DNA of 64,000 nucleotides, from contig NZ_CP060244.1 in the NCBI RefSeq assembly GCF_014672835.1, positions 1,529,001 through 1,593,000 of the forward strand. The letters run 5' to 3'. Made by a program: the position numbers and the translations under genes. Positions within the stretch are counted from its first letter, which is position 1. Each line of letters opens with the position of its first letter. Of this stretch, positions 36,890 to 46,190 are shown in pieces. Source of the stretch: Entomobacter blattae (GTDB taxonomy: Bacteria > Pseudomonadota > Alphaproteobacteria > Acetobacterales > Acetobacteraceae). The notes under the pieces are model-generated. The model made no database searches. It was not told the DNA's origin and saw only the letters and a list, made by a program, of their open reading frames with translations.

Positions 36890-38737
36890 ATGGAATTTCC
36901 TGAAAAAAAGGAAGACCCGAAAGTTTCTACCCATAAAAAGCCTATTTTTTCATTTGTTTTATATCCTTTCATAAAACTGCGGAAAATGGTTGATAAAGTC
37001 AGTGTGCGGCTTTTATTAATCATTTTTTTCTCTGCGGTTCCTATTGCCACCATTGCCATTATTTTTGCCTGGAACAATTATCGTTTAACGTTTTCCGGCA
37101 GCCTTTACCGGGGGGTGGTGGCTGCCAGCCGCATTAATGCGGCCATTCAAAACCATATTGCAGGTAGTCGCTCGGTTATGCGAGCCCTCTCTCAGGATAA
37201 CCTGCAAAAAGACCCAGCAGCCTGTAAACGTATTTTGGATTTTGTCTACTCCGCCTCCGATGGGCGCTATCGGGTTTTACAATTTCGGTATGTAACGGGC
37301 TATATTGTCTGCTCAACAGGCGATACATCTTTACTTCAGCAAGCTCAGGTGCAGTGGGAGCGGAAAAGCCCCGTGCTGCTCATTCCTTTTTCCTATGATA
37401 AAGGGCCTCATGCAGGCTATTTTTTTATTCAAATCACACGCAGGCTCTTTAACAGCGAAAAAACCTTCAGCCGTAAGGGCGATGGGTATATGACAGGGGT
37501 GATCACGATAGGAGGCAGCAAGAAGAATTATGACTCCCTTCTGCGTTGGCGCAATGATGACGAGGATATGTCAGATACCCAAGCATGGATTATTTATAAC
37601 GATCGGCAGATTGTGCCCCTTTGCCGGGATTGTATGTGGTCGCACGGTCAGTTTTTAAACAGTACTATCTTAAACCGCTTATATAATGGGGAGCATTCCT
37701 TTTATATGCGTCCTTCACGAGTGTCTTCAAACGAGGGAGGGGCAGTGTATAGCCTTATGCAGGTTTCCCCTGGTATAAATCTGGTGGTAAGAACTGGGCA
37801 GACCGATGTTGAACAACATGCCTTTGCCTTTTTTGTGGTAAGGGTGGTGGAGATTGTATTTTTCCTCATGGTGGGTTTGGGAGCCGTTGCGGTGGGGGGC
37901 AATATTCTTGTTACAGCACCCCTTCAACGCCTGACAGAGGCTGTCCAGCACTGGAAGCAGACCAAGGTTTTTGATGGGAGTGTCATGTATAATATGCCCT
38001 TGGAACTCCGCCAGTTGGGGTTTTCCTTTATGCGTGCCACCCGCAGGCTTACCCGTCATGAAGAGCATTTGATTGTGGTGGACCAAAAGCAGAAGCTGTT
38101 GATTAGGGAAATTCATCATCGGGTTAAAAATAATCTGCAAATTATTGCCTCTCTTCTGAACCTGCAAATGAACCGGATAAAAAATCCCCAATCTCGGGCT
38201 GAGTTTGCAACAGCTCGTGAACGTGTTAAGGCCCTGGCCACCTTGCATCGTTATATGTATGGTGAAGACAGCGATGTGCAGGCGGTTAACATGCGCCACT
38301 TTATGGAAGAGCTTTGCTGTCAGATCATTCAGGCCTTTGGGTATGATTCAGGCGATACGCTTGTTTCTTTTCAATCTTCGGTAGAAGATATTACCCTGAC
38401 GATTGACCAGGCCGTTCCCCTTGCCTTAATTGTCACTGAAATTTTAAGCAACTCCTTGAAATATGCGTTTGTAGGTCGTAAAAAAGGGACCATTACCATA
38501 ACGCTTTGCCATGGAGAGCCAGGGACAATAAAATTAACCATTGCAGATGATGGTGTTGGGTTTAACCTTGAGCGTAACCAAGAGGAGCGAAAGGGGATTG
38601 GCATGCAGCTTATCAAGGGTTTTGCTCGCCAGATTGGCGCAAGCCTGGGGGCTGTATCGCAAAAGAATGGCACTATCTATACTTTTACTATTCCCTATCC
38701 CACTCCAGGTGGGGAGAAAAGCAGTGGCCTTACCTAA
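36890..38737 (+). CDS. HWE/HisKA_2-type sensor histidine kinase, probable PhyR kinase
   Basis: A protein of about 615 residues. An N-terminal TM (LLLIIFFSAVPIATIAIIFA), an extracytoplasmic sensor of about 240 residues and a second TM (VVEIVFFLMVGLGAVAVGGN) are followed by a HAMP-like linker. The phosphoacceptor motif is EIHHRVKNNLQIIASL (His 409), then the HATPase domain with NSLKYAFV, ADDGVGFN and KGIGMQLIKGF. The dimerisation box is the HisKA_2 type used by PhyR-activating kinases. Adjacency to nepR and phyR supports that partner. ATG 36890 is preferred over TTG 36863, which lies inside nepR. Confidence 0.9.
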   Translation: MEFPEKKEDPKVSTHKKPIFSFVLYPFIKLRKMVDKVSVRLLLIIFFSAVPIATIAIIFAWNNYRLTFSGSLYRGVVAASRINAAIQNHIAGSRSVMRALSQDNLQKDPAACKRILDFVYSASDGRYRVLQFRYVTGYIVCSTGDTSLLQQAQVQWERKSPVLLIPFSYDKGPHAGYFFIQITRRLFNSEKTFSRKGDGYMTGVITIGGSKKNYDSLLRWRNDDEDMSDTQAWIIYNDRQIVPLCRDCMWSHGQFLNSTILNRLYNGEHSFYMRPSRVSSNEGGAVYSLMQVSPGINLVVRTGQTDVEQHAFAFFVVRVVEIVFFLMVGLGAVAVGGNILVTAPLQRLTEAVQHWKQTKVFDGSVMYNMPLELRQLGFSFMRATRRLTRHEEHLIVVDQKQKLLIREIHHRVKNNLQIIASLLNLQMNRIKNPQSRAEFATARERVKALATLHRYMYGEDSDVQAVNMRHFMEELCCQIIQAFGYDSGDTLVSFQSSVEDITLTIDQAVPLALIVTEILSNSLKYAFVGRKKGTITITLCHGEPGTIKLTIADDGVGFNLERNQEERKGIGMQLIKGFARQIGASLGAVSQKNGTIYTFTIPYPTPGGEKSSGLT

Positions 38738-38967
38738 TCTTTTAGGGGCGAGGCTAGCGGACTCTTTCTTAAAGGCCAATTCAGTAAGGCCATTCAGTTT
38801 GGGTTTTGTGTAAAGTGCCTAAGGTGATTTTTGGGACAGGGGTAACGGCTTGGCCTGAGAAATTTGGGGCCTGAGAAATTCTGGGTCTGAAAAACTCGGG
38901 TTTTTTTAAGGTCGATGGTGGTTTGCAGTAAGGTTAAGGGCTGGAAGTCTGGCATTTTGGAAAAATT

Positions 38968-40905
38968 ATGGATATAACGAAAAAAGAGGTCAAGGCCTGG
39001 GTAAGGCAGCAGGCCGCAAAGGGCCGGCGTAAGGTTTTAGGGATTGTTTTCTTAAGTCTGCTTGATGTCGGTATTGCTGTTGTACAGGCATGGCTTTTGG
39101 CAGATATATTAAGTGTTGTGCTGTTGGGTAAAACCGGCAATATTTTAGGGATTAGCCACCCGATAGGGCTATGGCTTGTGGCTTCTTTATGCCGTGCTGT
39201 ACTGCTTTACAGTGTGGAAGTGGTCTCAGGGCGGGTTGGGGTGAAGGCCCAAAGAGATTTACGCGCCAGCGTGCTAGGGTATATTTTGCAAGGTGGGCCG
39301 GCACTTTTACGGCATAAACACACGGCAGCATTAACCAACCTGGTGATTGATCAGGTCGAGGTGGTCGATGGTTTTTTCTCCCGTTGGTTGCCCGTATCCA
39401 TTTTATGGGTGGCTGCGCCTGCATTAATATTGGGGATTATTGTTTTTATCCAGCCTTGGGTGGCCGTAGTTTTGGGGGTATGTGGGCTGGTTATTCCATT
39501 GGCTCAGGCCATATTTGGTATTGGGGCAGCTCTGGCAGCCCGTAAACAATTTTTAGCCATGGCGCGTTTGCAAACCCGTTTTTTAGATCGTATACGCGGC
39601 ATTGCTACACTTGTATTTTTAGGCCGTATCAATCAGGAGGCCGTTCAATTGCATCATGCGGCTAATGAGTTGCGGAGCAATACCATGCGGATTTTGCGGG
39701 TGGCTTTTCTTTCCTCTGCAACGATTGATTGTGTGATGATTATCGCCATTATTGTCATTGCCACTTCTGATAGTATGGTGTTGTATCATATATTTCATGG
39801 GCATTTCCGCATGGAGGAAGAAATATTGGGCCCGCAAGCTGTGTTATGGGTTACCCACGCCATTTTCGCCTTGCTTTTGATTCCTGAGTTTTTTTCACCC
39901 TTCAGAAGCCTGGCCCTGGCCTATCAAGATAGGGCCCATATTACCAGTGCAGGAGAGGAAATCTTGCCCTTACAGAAAGCTTATTCTGTCTATGCTCATA
40001 AGGCTCACCCTGGAGAATCCTTGGCCAAGAATGGGGTGGCGTTAACAACAGGGTTGCTCTCACCATTTCAGAAAGAGGAAAACCCAACAGAGAGAAAATT
40101 AGGAACTGGCCTGAAAACAGGATCAAACCCGGTAAGAATTCGTCCAGCTCTTACACCAACAGCTGAAGGGCAAACCGTTTTAGAAGCAGCGGTTGGGGCA
40201 AAAAAGGGGATACATATTGAGTTCCGCTCTGTCAGTTTTTCCTGGGAGGAAGAGCGTGGCTATGCCCTGGAGCAGATATCACTGGTGATGCCCGCGGAGA
40301 CGACCACCATTCTCTCCGGCCCTTCAGGGGCAGGGAAAACAACCTTTATGGAGCTCTTGCTGGGTTTTATCGCCCCCCAATTTGGCCAGATTCTGTTTAA
40401 TGGCATCGATACCGCAACTCTTACGGCGAAAGAGAATGCATGTCTCGTTTCATGGATTGGCCAACACCCTGTTTTATTTGCGGGCACCTTGCGCGAGAAT
40501 ATTATTTTTGCAAACCCCCAGGCCAGTCAGTCAGAGGTAGAACAGGCTCTTCAGGCGGCCGGTATTTTCCATTTTCTGGCAGATCTTCCCCATGGGCTCG
40601 ATACTTTCGTGGGGGAAGGGGGTTATGGCCTTTCTGGGGGCCAGGCGCAGCGTGTAGCCATTGCGCGGGCCTATTTGAAAAATACCCCCATCCTGCTTTT
40701 GGATGAGCCCACAACAGCGCTGGACCCCCATACCGAGCAGGAGATTTTGGCAAGTCTGCAAGCCCTGGCAGTAGGGAAGACGGTGATTATTGTCAGCCAT
40801 TCTCCAGCGGTAAGGGCTATGGCAGGCCTTAAAGTTTATCTTCAGAACGGTCGACTTGTTACTGCCCCACGGCTAGAAGATCGGGTTGAAGGCGAGAGGG
40901 ATTAA
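38968..40905 (+). CDS. cydD: Thiol reductant ABC exporter subunit CydD
   Basis: CydDC exports cysteine/glutathione and is needed to assemble cytochrome bd. CydD is a TMD-NBD half transporter of 645 residues. Six hydrophobic segments lie in residues 20-320, and the NBD has Walker A LSGPSGAGKTT, signature LSGGQAQR and Walker B LLLDEPTTALD. Between TMD and NBD there is an unusually long linker (about residues 330-400, Thr/Gly/Pro-rich) that is probably a lineage-specific insertion. It is followed by cydC three bases later. Confidence 0.94.
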   Translation: MDITKKEVKAWVRQQAAKGRRKVLGIVFLSLLDVGIAVVQAWLLADILSVVLLGKTGNILGISHPIGLWLVASLCRAVLLYSVEVVSGRVGVKAQRDLRASVLGYILQGGPALLRHKHTAALTNLVIDQVEVVDGFFSRWLPVSILWVAAPALILGIIVFIQPWVAVVLGVCGLVIPLAQAIFGIGAALAARKQFLAMARLQTRFLDRIRGIATLVFLGRINQEAVQLHHAANELRSNTMRILRVAFLSSATIDCVMIIAIIVIATSDSMVLYHIFHGHFRMEEEILGPQAVLWVTHAIFALLLIPEFFSPFRSLALAYQDRAHITSAGEEILPLQKAYSVYAHKAHPGESLAKNGVALTTGLLSPFQKEENPTERKLGTGLKTGSNPVRIRPALTPTAEGQTVLEAAVGAKKGIHIEFRSVSFSWEEERGYALEQISLVMPAETTTILSGPSGAGKTTFMELLLGFIAPQFGQILFNGIDTATLTAKENACLVSWIGQHPVLFAGTLRENIIFANPQASQSEVEQALQAAGIFHFLADLPHGLDTFVGEGGYGLSGGQAQRVAIARAYLKNTPILLLDEPTTALDPHTEQEILASLQALAVGKTVIIVSHSPAVRAMAGLKVYLQNGRLVTAPRLEDRVEGERD

Positions 40906-40908
40906 GCC

Positions 40909-42771
40909 ATGGGGCAAGAACAGGACATACAGCAGGCTTCTTCTCTTTTGTCAGATGGTAAAGATTTGCCAGAAGGTAAAGAAAACCAGCAGGCAGCCTG
41001 CTTTTCCTCAGGGAAGGGAACTTCAGGGCAGGAAAAGGGAAAAGACCACAATTCTTCTTCTCAGGGAGGAGATATGCAAGCCGCTTTAAAAGCCATTGGC
41101 CATGAAAAGGATGGTCCAGTGTCCTCCACCTTGTGCAGGCTGTTTGCGGTTTGGGCCGGGAAACGTAAGGTTGAGCTGCTTGTCGGTGTGGGTATTTCCC
41201 TTCTGGCGATGCTTTTGGGAATTGGCATTCTCAGTTTTGCTGTTTTAAGAATTGCCAGCAGTGTTCTGGGGAGCATCTTTTTGGGGGTATGGGTTTTGCG
41301 TGTGCTAGGTATGGGCAGGGTTATTTCCCGTTATGGGGAAAGGCTCTACACCCATAATGCCATGTTTAAAGCGCTGATGGATTTGCGAGTGTGGTTTTTT
41401 AAGGCAATCGCTCAAAGCTCCTCTGCCGGGTTGGCCTTTTTAAGTTCTGGAGATCTGCTTTCAAGGTTGGTAACCGATATCAGTGCACTGGATGGGCTTT
41501 ACCTTCGTATTCTTCTTCCCTTTTGTAATGCGGCCCTGGCATGTGTTATCCTTGTAGGTGTAGCCCTTTATTGCCACGCCTATATGGTGGCCGTAATATT
41601 GGGTGGCGTATTTGGTTTTTCAGCCTTTGGGCTTCCCGCCATCATGGCAGCCGTAACGTATAAAATAAGCCGCCAGAAAGGCGTTCAACAGGCCCGCTTG
41701 CGTGTGACCGTGCTGGATTTGGTTATGGGTCTGCGCGAGATTTGGGCCTTTGGGGCAGAAGAGAGAATGCTTAATCGTATTATAGAGCAGGAAAAATCTC
41801 TGGAAACTATTCAGCTGCGTCAGATTAGGGCGGCTGCTTTTGCAGGCAGTGGTGCTTTTTTGGCCATGCAGTTGGGTATGGCCTTTGTGCTTATCGCGGC
41901 AATGCGTACGGATTGGGGCCTTATTGCCCCAATTGCTGCGGTTTTTATTTTGTTTTTGCTGGTTTCAGTAAACGATCTGGTGGCAGGCCTTACCCGCTCT
42001 GGAGTGCAGGCTGGCACTATAGTCCGTGCTGCCCAGCGGATTATGGGGGTTACGGCTGGAGACAGGGTTTCTCCTCAGACTTCTGGAAAGAAGGTTATGC
42101 CGACGGATTTAACTATTCGGTTCAAAAATGTTGTCTATTCCTATCCCGGGCGTAAAAAGCCTGTTTTTAATGATTTAAACCTTACCATTAAACCGGGAAG
42201 TCATATGGCCCTGTTAGGGTCTTCTGGGGCAGGGAAGTCAACCCTTGTGGCGATGTTATTGGGCCTTGTAAAGCCTCAAGGGGGCACCATCAGCATTGGT
42301 GGGGTAGACCTTTCTGAACTTGATGGAGAGGCGTTGCGAAACCATATTTCCTGGCTTTCCCAAGCAACCCATATTTTTGACGATACGATAAGGGCTAATC
42401 TCCTTCTAGGAAAAGACGATGCGTCAGAACAGGAGTTATGGCAAGCTCTTGATCATGCTGCCATTGGGGATATGGTGCGCTCCCTGCCTGATGGGCTGGA
42501 TACCTGGCTAGGAGAGGGAGGAATAAAGGTTTCTGGCGGGCAAGGGCGGCGTATTGCTCTTGCCCGTATCTTGCTGCGCGATGCTCCCATTCTGCTTTTG
42601 GATGAACCGACAACAGGGTTGGATTCTACAACAGAAAGAGCGTTCCTGGAGCTTTTAAACCAGATAGAGCCCACCCGTAGTCTCATCTTAATAACCCATC
42701 GGTTAACGGGGGTAGAAAAATTAGATCAGGTTTGGATGATGGAAAATGGCGTTGTCCACCCTATGATCTAA
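40909..42771 (+). CDS. cydC: Thiol reductant ABC exporter subunit CydC
   Basis: Partner half-transporter of CydD. TM segments from about residue 75, NBD with LLGSSGAGKST, VSGGQGRR and LLLDEPTTGLD, and the switch His region ILITHRL. Two starts are possible. ATG 40909 follows the cydD stop by 3 bases and gives 620 residues with a 55-residue Ser/Gly/Gln/Lys-rich extension. ATG 41074 (MQAALKAIGHEKDG) has a much better ribosome site (GGGAGGAG) and gives the usual CydC length of 565. I list the longer frame and consider the shorter about equally likely. Confidence 0.9.
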   Translation: MGQEQDIQQASSLLSDGKDLPEGKENQQAACFSSGKGTSGQEKGKDHNSSSQGGDMQAALKAIGHEKDGPVSSTLCRLFAVWAGKRKVELLVGVGISLLAMLLGIGILSFAVLRIASSVLGSIFLGVWVLRVLGMGRVISRYGERLYTHNAMFKALMDLRVWFFKAIAQSSSAGLAFLSSGDLLSRLVTDISALDGLYLRILLPFCNAALACVILVGVALYCHAYMVAVILGGVFGFSAFGLPAIMAAVTYKISRQKGVQQARLRVTVLDLVMGLREIWAFGAEERMLNRIIEQEKSLETIQLRQIRAAAFAGSGAFLAMQLGMAFVLIAAMRTDWGLIAPIAAVFILFLLVSVNDLVAGLTRSGVQAGTIVRAAQRIMGVTAGDRVSPQTSGKKVMPTDLTIRFKNVVYSYPGRKKPVFNDLNLTIKPGSHMALLGSSGAGKSTLVAMLLGLVKPQGGTISIGGVDLSELDGEALRNHISWLSQATHIFDDTIRANLLLGKDDASEQELWQALDHAAIGDMVRSLPDGLDTWLGEGGIKVSGGQGRRIALARILLRDAPILLLDEPTTGLDSTTERAFLELLNQIEPTRSLILITHRLTGVEKLDQVWMMENGVVHPMI

Positions 42772-42914
42772 CACAATGGAATCGTTGGCTGTAAGGGTCG
42801 CTCTTGGTCGGCGTAAAGGGGTTTGAGGTCTGTGGAATCTTAGGGGATCGGTCATATTTTCTTAGCATCCATGGCGTTGGAGGTCTGCTTTGGGGGGTGT
42901 TAAGACACATTTTT

Positions 42915-42990
42915 TCAGGAACCCCTCTATCGCTTTATCGATCATTGCGGCGCGTTAATCCAGCCCCTTTTATGTATATTTTATCTTCAG
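42915..42990 (+). pseudogene. trpE fragment
   Basis: The plus strand reads SGTPLSLYRSLRRVNPAPFM and YIL, matching the anthranilate synthase component I segment LxLYRxLRRxNPAPFxFxL. About 25 codons only; sequence on both sides is unrelated. The rest of 42772-43093 shows no gene. Confidence 0.75.
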
Positions 42991-43204
42991 TTAGAGAGTT
43001 TTGCCCTTGTAATAGGTGTGGGCCCCACTCTTTTACGTCTATATGCCTCTTGGTTTTAATATATTTGGCTCCTTCCCTGAGTCGAAGGGAGCGGGCTATA
43101 CCCTTACGGACTTCATGCGAGAAAGTAAGGGCATCTCTTTCCCTTAGCTCACAGCATCTATTCCTCTCAAAAAGGCAATAATGGGGTAAAAGCCACCAAC
43201 TAAG

Positions 43205-43328
43205 CTATGCAGACTCCCGATGAACCCGATGGCCAAATTCTTCTACCACGAGCTCTGCAGTATCGGCATCAATAATTTGTGGCCCTGTCGCCATGACCCC
43301 CATCTTCATAAGGGCTTTAATAACCTCA
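43205..43328 (-). pseudogene. infB fragment (left copy)
   Basis: The minus strand encodes [20 protein letters not shown] and [20 protein letters not shown], then a stop. This is the IF-2 segment just before the G domain ([36 protein letters not shown]). It is cut before the GTP-binding domain. Same as 49266-49389. Confidence 0.88.
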
Positions 43329-43470
43329 CCCTACAGAATATCAAAGGCCAGCCTGTTTGGCCAGAAACTGAAATCTTGCTGAGGCTGACTCTCAAAAGAG
43401 ATTAGAAGGTAAAACTAAAAATTCCTATCAGGGTACAAGCTTATTGCAATTGTCAGAGGATGACTTAAGA

Positions 43471-43569
43471 TTTTGGTGTTTGGTGTTTGGTGTTTGGTGT
43501 TTGGTGTTTGGTGTTTGGTGTTTGGTGTTTGGTGTTTGGTGTTTGGTGTTTGGTGTTTGGTGTTTGGTG
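43471..43569. repeat. Heptanucleotide tandem repeat, 14 copies
   Basis: The unit TTTGGTG is repeated 14 times without error. The corresponding site in the other inverted-repeat arm (49095-49123) has only 4 copies. Confidence 0.97.
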
Positions 43570-43577
43570 CTTTGGCT

Positions 43578-43809
43578 GACAGGTCACAAGCATCATAACC
43601 CGGGTTTTCCGTAAGCTGTTAATCGGGGGTGATAACCTGACTAAACTCCTGACGGAAATAATGGGCTAAACCCCGATATTTCCCTGATAATACGGCCAAT
43701 GGTGTATCATCCCCCATAGAGCCGCCTCTACAGCGTCTTCCACCATAGGTTGCAAAACAGCCTCCATTTCTTCAAGGGTCGCCCCTACCACAAGTTGGCG
43801 GCTCAGGTA
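43578..43809 (-). pseudogene. gltB fragment (left copy)
   Basis: The minus strand, over three frames, reads [35 protein letters not shown] with [11 protein letters not shown], and [16 protein letters not shown]. This matches the large subunit of glutamate synthase ([22 protein letters not shown]...LxxYFxQxFAQVTNPPIDxxRE). Frameshifts and missing flanks show it is dead. Same as 48855-49086. Confidence 0.9.
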
Positions 43810-43902
43810 AGGTGGAGATGTAAGATCTTCTTAAAAGAGAAGCGCTATAAAGGTTGGCAGGCTACTTTTTTTGAGGCTATACTAAAACGATAGGGAATAT
43901 TT

Positions 43903-45129
43903 ATGCCATATTTTTCAAGACGCCAGTTACTCCAGGGAATTTTTGTTGGCACTGTGGGCCCTTTAGGCCTTATTAACCAGCGCCAGGCCCTTGCGGTCTC
44001 TGCTATCAAAACGAGCTTTTCACCTCCCAGCGTCATCTCAAATCCACCGCGCCAATGGGGAAAAAATACCAGCCCACCGATCTATCCGGATCCCGACGTT
44101 ATAATCTATAACAAGGCTTACAAGGGGTTATTTATTACCATCACAGCTCTTGAACGCCTATGGGCAGGCGGGGCGTGGATAGAAGGGCCAGCTTGGTCAG
44201 CCGAAGGGCGTTATGTGGTTTTTAGTGATACCATTAAAAACGTCCAATACCGTATGGTATGGGAAACCAAACAGGTTAGTATTTTCCGCAACCCTTCCTT
44301 TAACAGCAACGGCAATGCTTTTGATGCCCAGGGAAGACAAGTTTCAACAGAAGATTTTTTCCGCCGTCTTGTCCGCTGGGAACATGATGGCAGCCTGACA
44401 GTCCTGGCCGATAACTATAAAGGAAAAAGGCTAAACTCCCCGAATGATATTGCTATCCATAAAGATGGAAGCATCTGGTTTACCGATCCAGCCTATGGGG
44501 ATAATATCATAGAGGGCCACGCAGATGCTCCCGGTGGGCCTGCTAACCCATCAGGGAAAATCCGTGGTTTTCTTGGAGATGGTGGGCAGGCCTCGGTGGG
44601 AACATTCCTTAAAAATGTTCAGCGAGAACTGCCCACAGCTACCTACCGGCTAGACCCTAACGGCATCCTTGAGCAGGTTTTATCAGAAAGTGACCTGCCC
44701 GTACCCAATGGCCTGTGCTTTTCACCAGACTATAAAACTCTCTACATTATTAGCTCTGCTGCCAGCCCTCCACCTGGCTATATCCCCCAACCCAAGGATA
44801 AAACAGCCATTTACACCTTTGATCTTACCAATGGCAAACCCACCCGTAAGCGGCTATTTGCAGAACTGAATGTCGATGGTGTGCCCTGTGGGGCCGATGG
44901 CATGAGCTGCGATATTGAGGGTAACCTCTGGTGTGGGGCAGCTGGGCCGTTAGGTTATGCGGGTGTTGTTGTTTATTCTCCCAAAGGGGAAATGGTTGCT
45001 CGTATCAGGTTACCCCAAATATGTTCTAATGTAACTTTCGGCGGTCCCAAACGCAATATACTAATCATGTGTGCCGGGCAATCCATCTATAGCCTTATGG
45101 TTAACACCCAAGGTGCTGGTATGAGTTAA
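43903..45129 (+). CDS. SMP-30/gluconolactonase-family protein, Tat-exported
   Basis: A 408-residue six-bladed beta-propeller lactonase. The N-terminus SRRQLLQGIFVGTVGPLGLI looks like a twin-arginine signal, so periplasmic. Conserved elements are EGPAWSAEGRYVVFSDT, RLNSPNDIAIHKDGSIWFTD and LPVPNGLCFSPDYKTLYI, which contribute the metal ligands of the family, and VDGVPCGADGMSCDIEGNLW. Likely substrate: aldonolactones such as glucono-delta-lactone from periplasmic sugar oxidation (inference). AGGGA precedes ATG. The start codon lies inside the left inverted-repeat arm. Confidence 0.9.
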   Translation: MPYFSRRQLLQGIFVGTVGPLGLINQRQALAVSAIKTSFSPPSVISNPPRQWGKNTSPPIYPDPDVIIYNKAYKGLFITITALERLWAGGAWIEGPAWSAEGRYVVFSDTIKNVQYRMVWETKQVSIFRNPSFNSNGNAFDAQGRQVSTEDFFRRLVRWEHDGSLTVLADNYKGKRLNSPNDIAIHKDGSIWFTDPAYGDNIIEGHADAPGGPANPSGKIRGFLGDGGQASVGTFLKNVQRELPTATYRLDPNGILEQVLSESDLPVPNGLCFSPDYKTLYIISSAASPPPGYIPQPKDKTAIYTFDLTNGKPTRKRLFAELNVDGVPCGADGMSCDIEGNLWCGAAGPLGYAGVVVYSPKGEMVARIRLPQICSNVTFGGPKRNILIMCAGQSIYSLMVNTQGAGMS

Positions 45130-45249
45130 GTGGTCGTATGGGGTTAAATGAACAGGTTTTTTCATAACCAGCTCTTTGTCGCCCACCGCAAGTTGGTAAC
45201 ACTTGCATGCGCATCCTAGCAATAAAGTAAGCTTCATTTACCAGACCCT

Positions 45250-45441
45250 TTAACCAAAGGAAGTGTAGTGGCATCAGACGCTTTTTTCCCTTTTGCAGAT
45301 GGGGTTATGATTGCCATTGAAGCGGGGGCTACAGCTATTATCCAACCTGGTGGCTCTATTCGTGACCAGGAAGTGATTGATGCCACCAATAAGGCCAATC
45401 TGGCTATGGTCTTTACGGGTATGCGTCATTTCAGGCATTAA
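45250..45441 (+). pseudogene. purH 3'-end fragment
   Basis: The plus strand reads [60 protein letters not shown] and HFRH, then TAA. This is the exact C-terminal end of the bifunctional PurH (AICAR transformylase/IMP cyclohydrolase), about 60 codons. The preceding sequence is not PurH, and there is no start. Confidence 0.93.
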
Positions 45442-46190
45442 AAAAAACCACCCATATCAGAATTTTTAGTCCCTATCAGCTTTTCTAGAAAGAATAAGCT
45501 GATACGGGCTTGTTCTCTTATGGGCTTCTCTACGGCCAGTATAGAAGTGGGAAAAGGAGGCGAGTGTATGGCCAAAATTCTTGGGGCAAGAGGGTTTCCA
45601 TTATCCCGGCAACGAGAAGTGTTGTGGATACAGGAGATATAACTATAGACACATTTGCGAATATGCTCGATTTCAGAGAAGTCATTCAGAGGAATAATAA
45701 TGGCATTAAAATCAGAGAATAAAATTATCCCTAATTGGTTCGAAACCATTTAATAGACATTTAGAGCTATTGTTTGGGCTCATGGACAAACTCTTCATCG
45801 AAGGCAATGACATAACATTGGCGAGGCTCTCCCCAAACATGCGACTATCCTGTGGGGCTTTAGTATTTTGGGGGCTTCAATATTATTGGCCCAAAATTAT
45901 CGGTCCAAATTTCTTTCCCGATTTTACAAATCCAGGCTCCTACAAATCCAAGCCTCAAAGAACCCACCCATATAATGATCAAGGTACTCTCCTGCCACCT
46001 CAACTGAGACGGAGTGCATACCATGAACGATGCTGAAACCAGCATTTTACCTTACCAGTTTTCAGGCCATACCCCAATTGCAGTCACTTTAACGTAAAAA
46101 CTTCAGGGCTTTACATCCTGAACGGCTCATTTGTATCAATGACTATTTTTGCAAAAAACGCTCTTCTTCTCTCAAAGCCCAAAAACCGGC
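45442..46190. other. Intergenic region before recQ 3' end, no gene recognised
   Basis: About 750 bases. Minus-strand 45460-45620 (ILAIHSPPFPTSILAVEKPI) and 45860-46045 are open but not recognised. A short direct repetition around 45926-45960 (TACAAATCCA). Possibly further unidentified remnants. Confidence 0.35.

Larger units (their letters stand above)
43094..43919. repeat. Left arm of a long inverted repeat
   Basis: This 826-base arm is the reverse complement of 48745-49499 (755 bases). The length difference of 71 is explained by ten extra 7-base units plus one single-base indel; otherwise I see only scattered substitutions. It contains gltB and infB remains and, at its inner end, the ribosome site and first 17 bases of the gluconolactonase gene. 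Confidence 0.95.

Noticed and set aside
42804-43181. 125-residue open frame downstream of cydC
   Set aside because: The only recognisable part is the 25-codon trpE piece; it then runs into the inverted-repeat arm, so the frame is accidental.
43471-43569. Possible CRISPR array
   Set aside because: Direct 7-base units without spacers; a simple tandem repeat, as are the 14- and 15-base arrays at 24551 and 16331.
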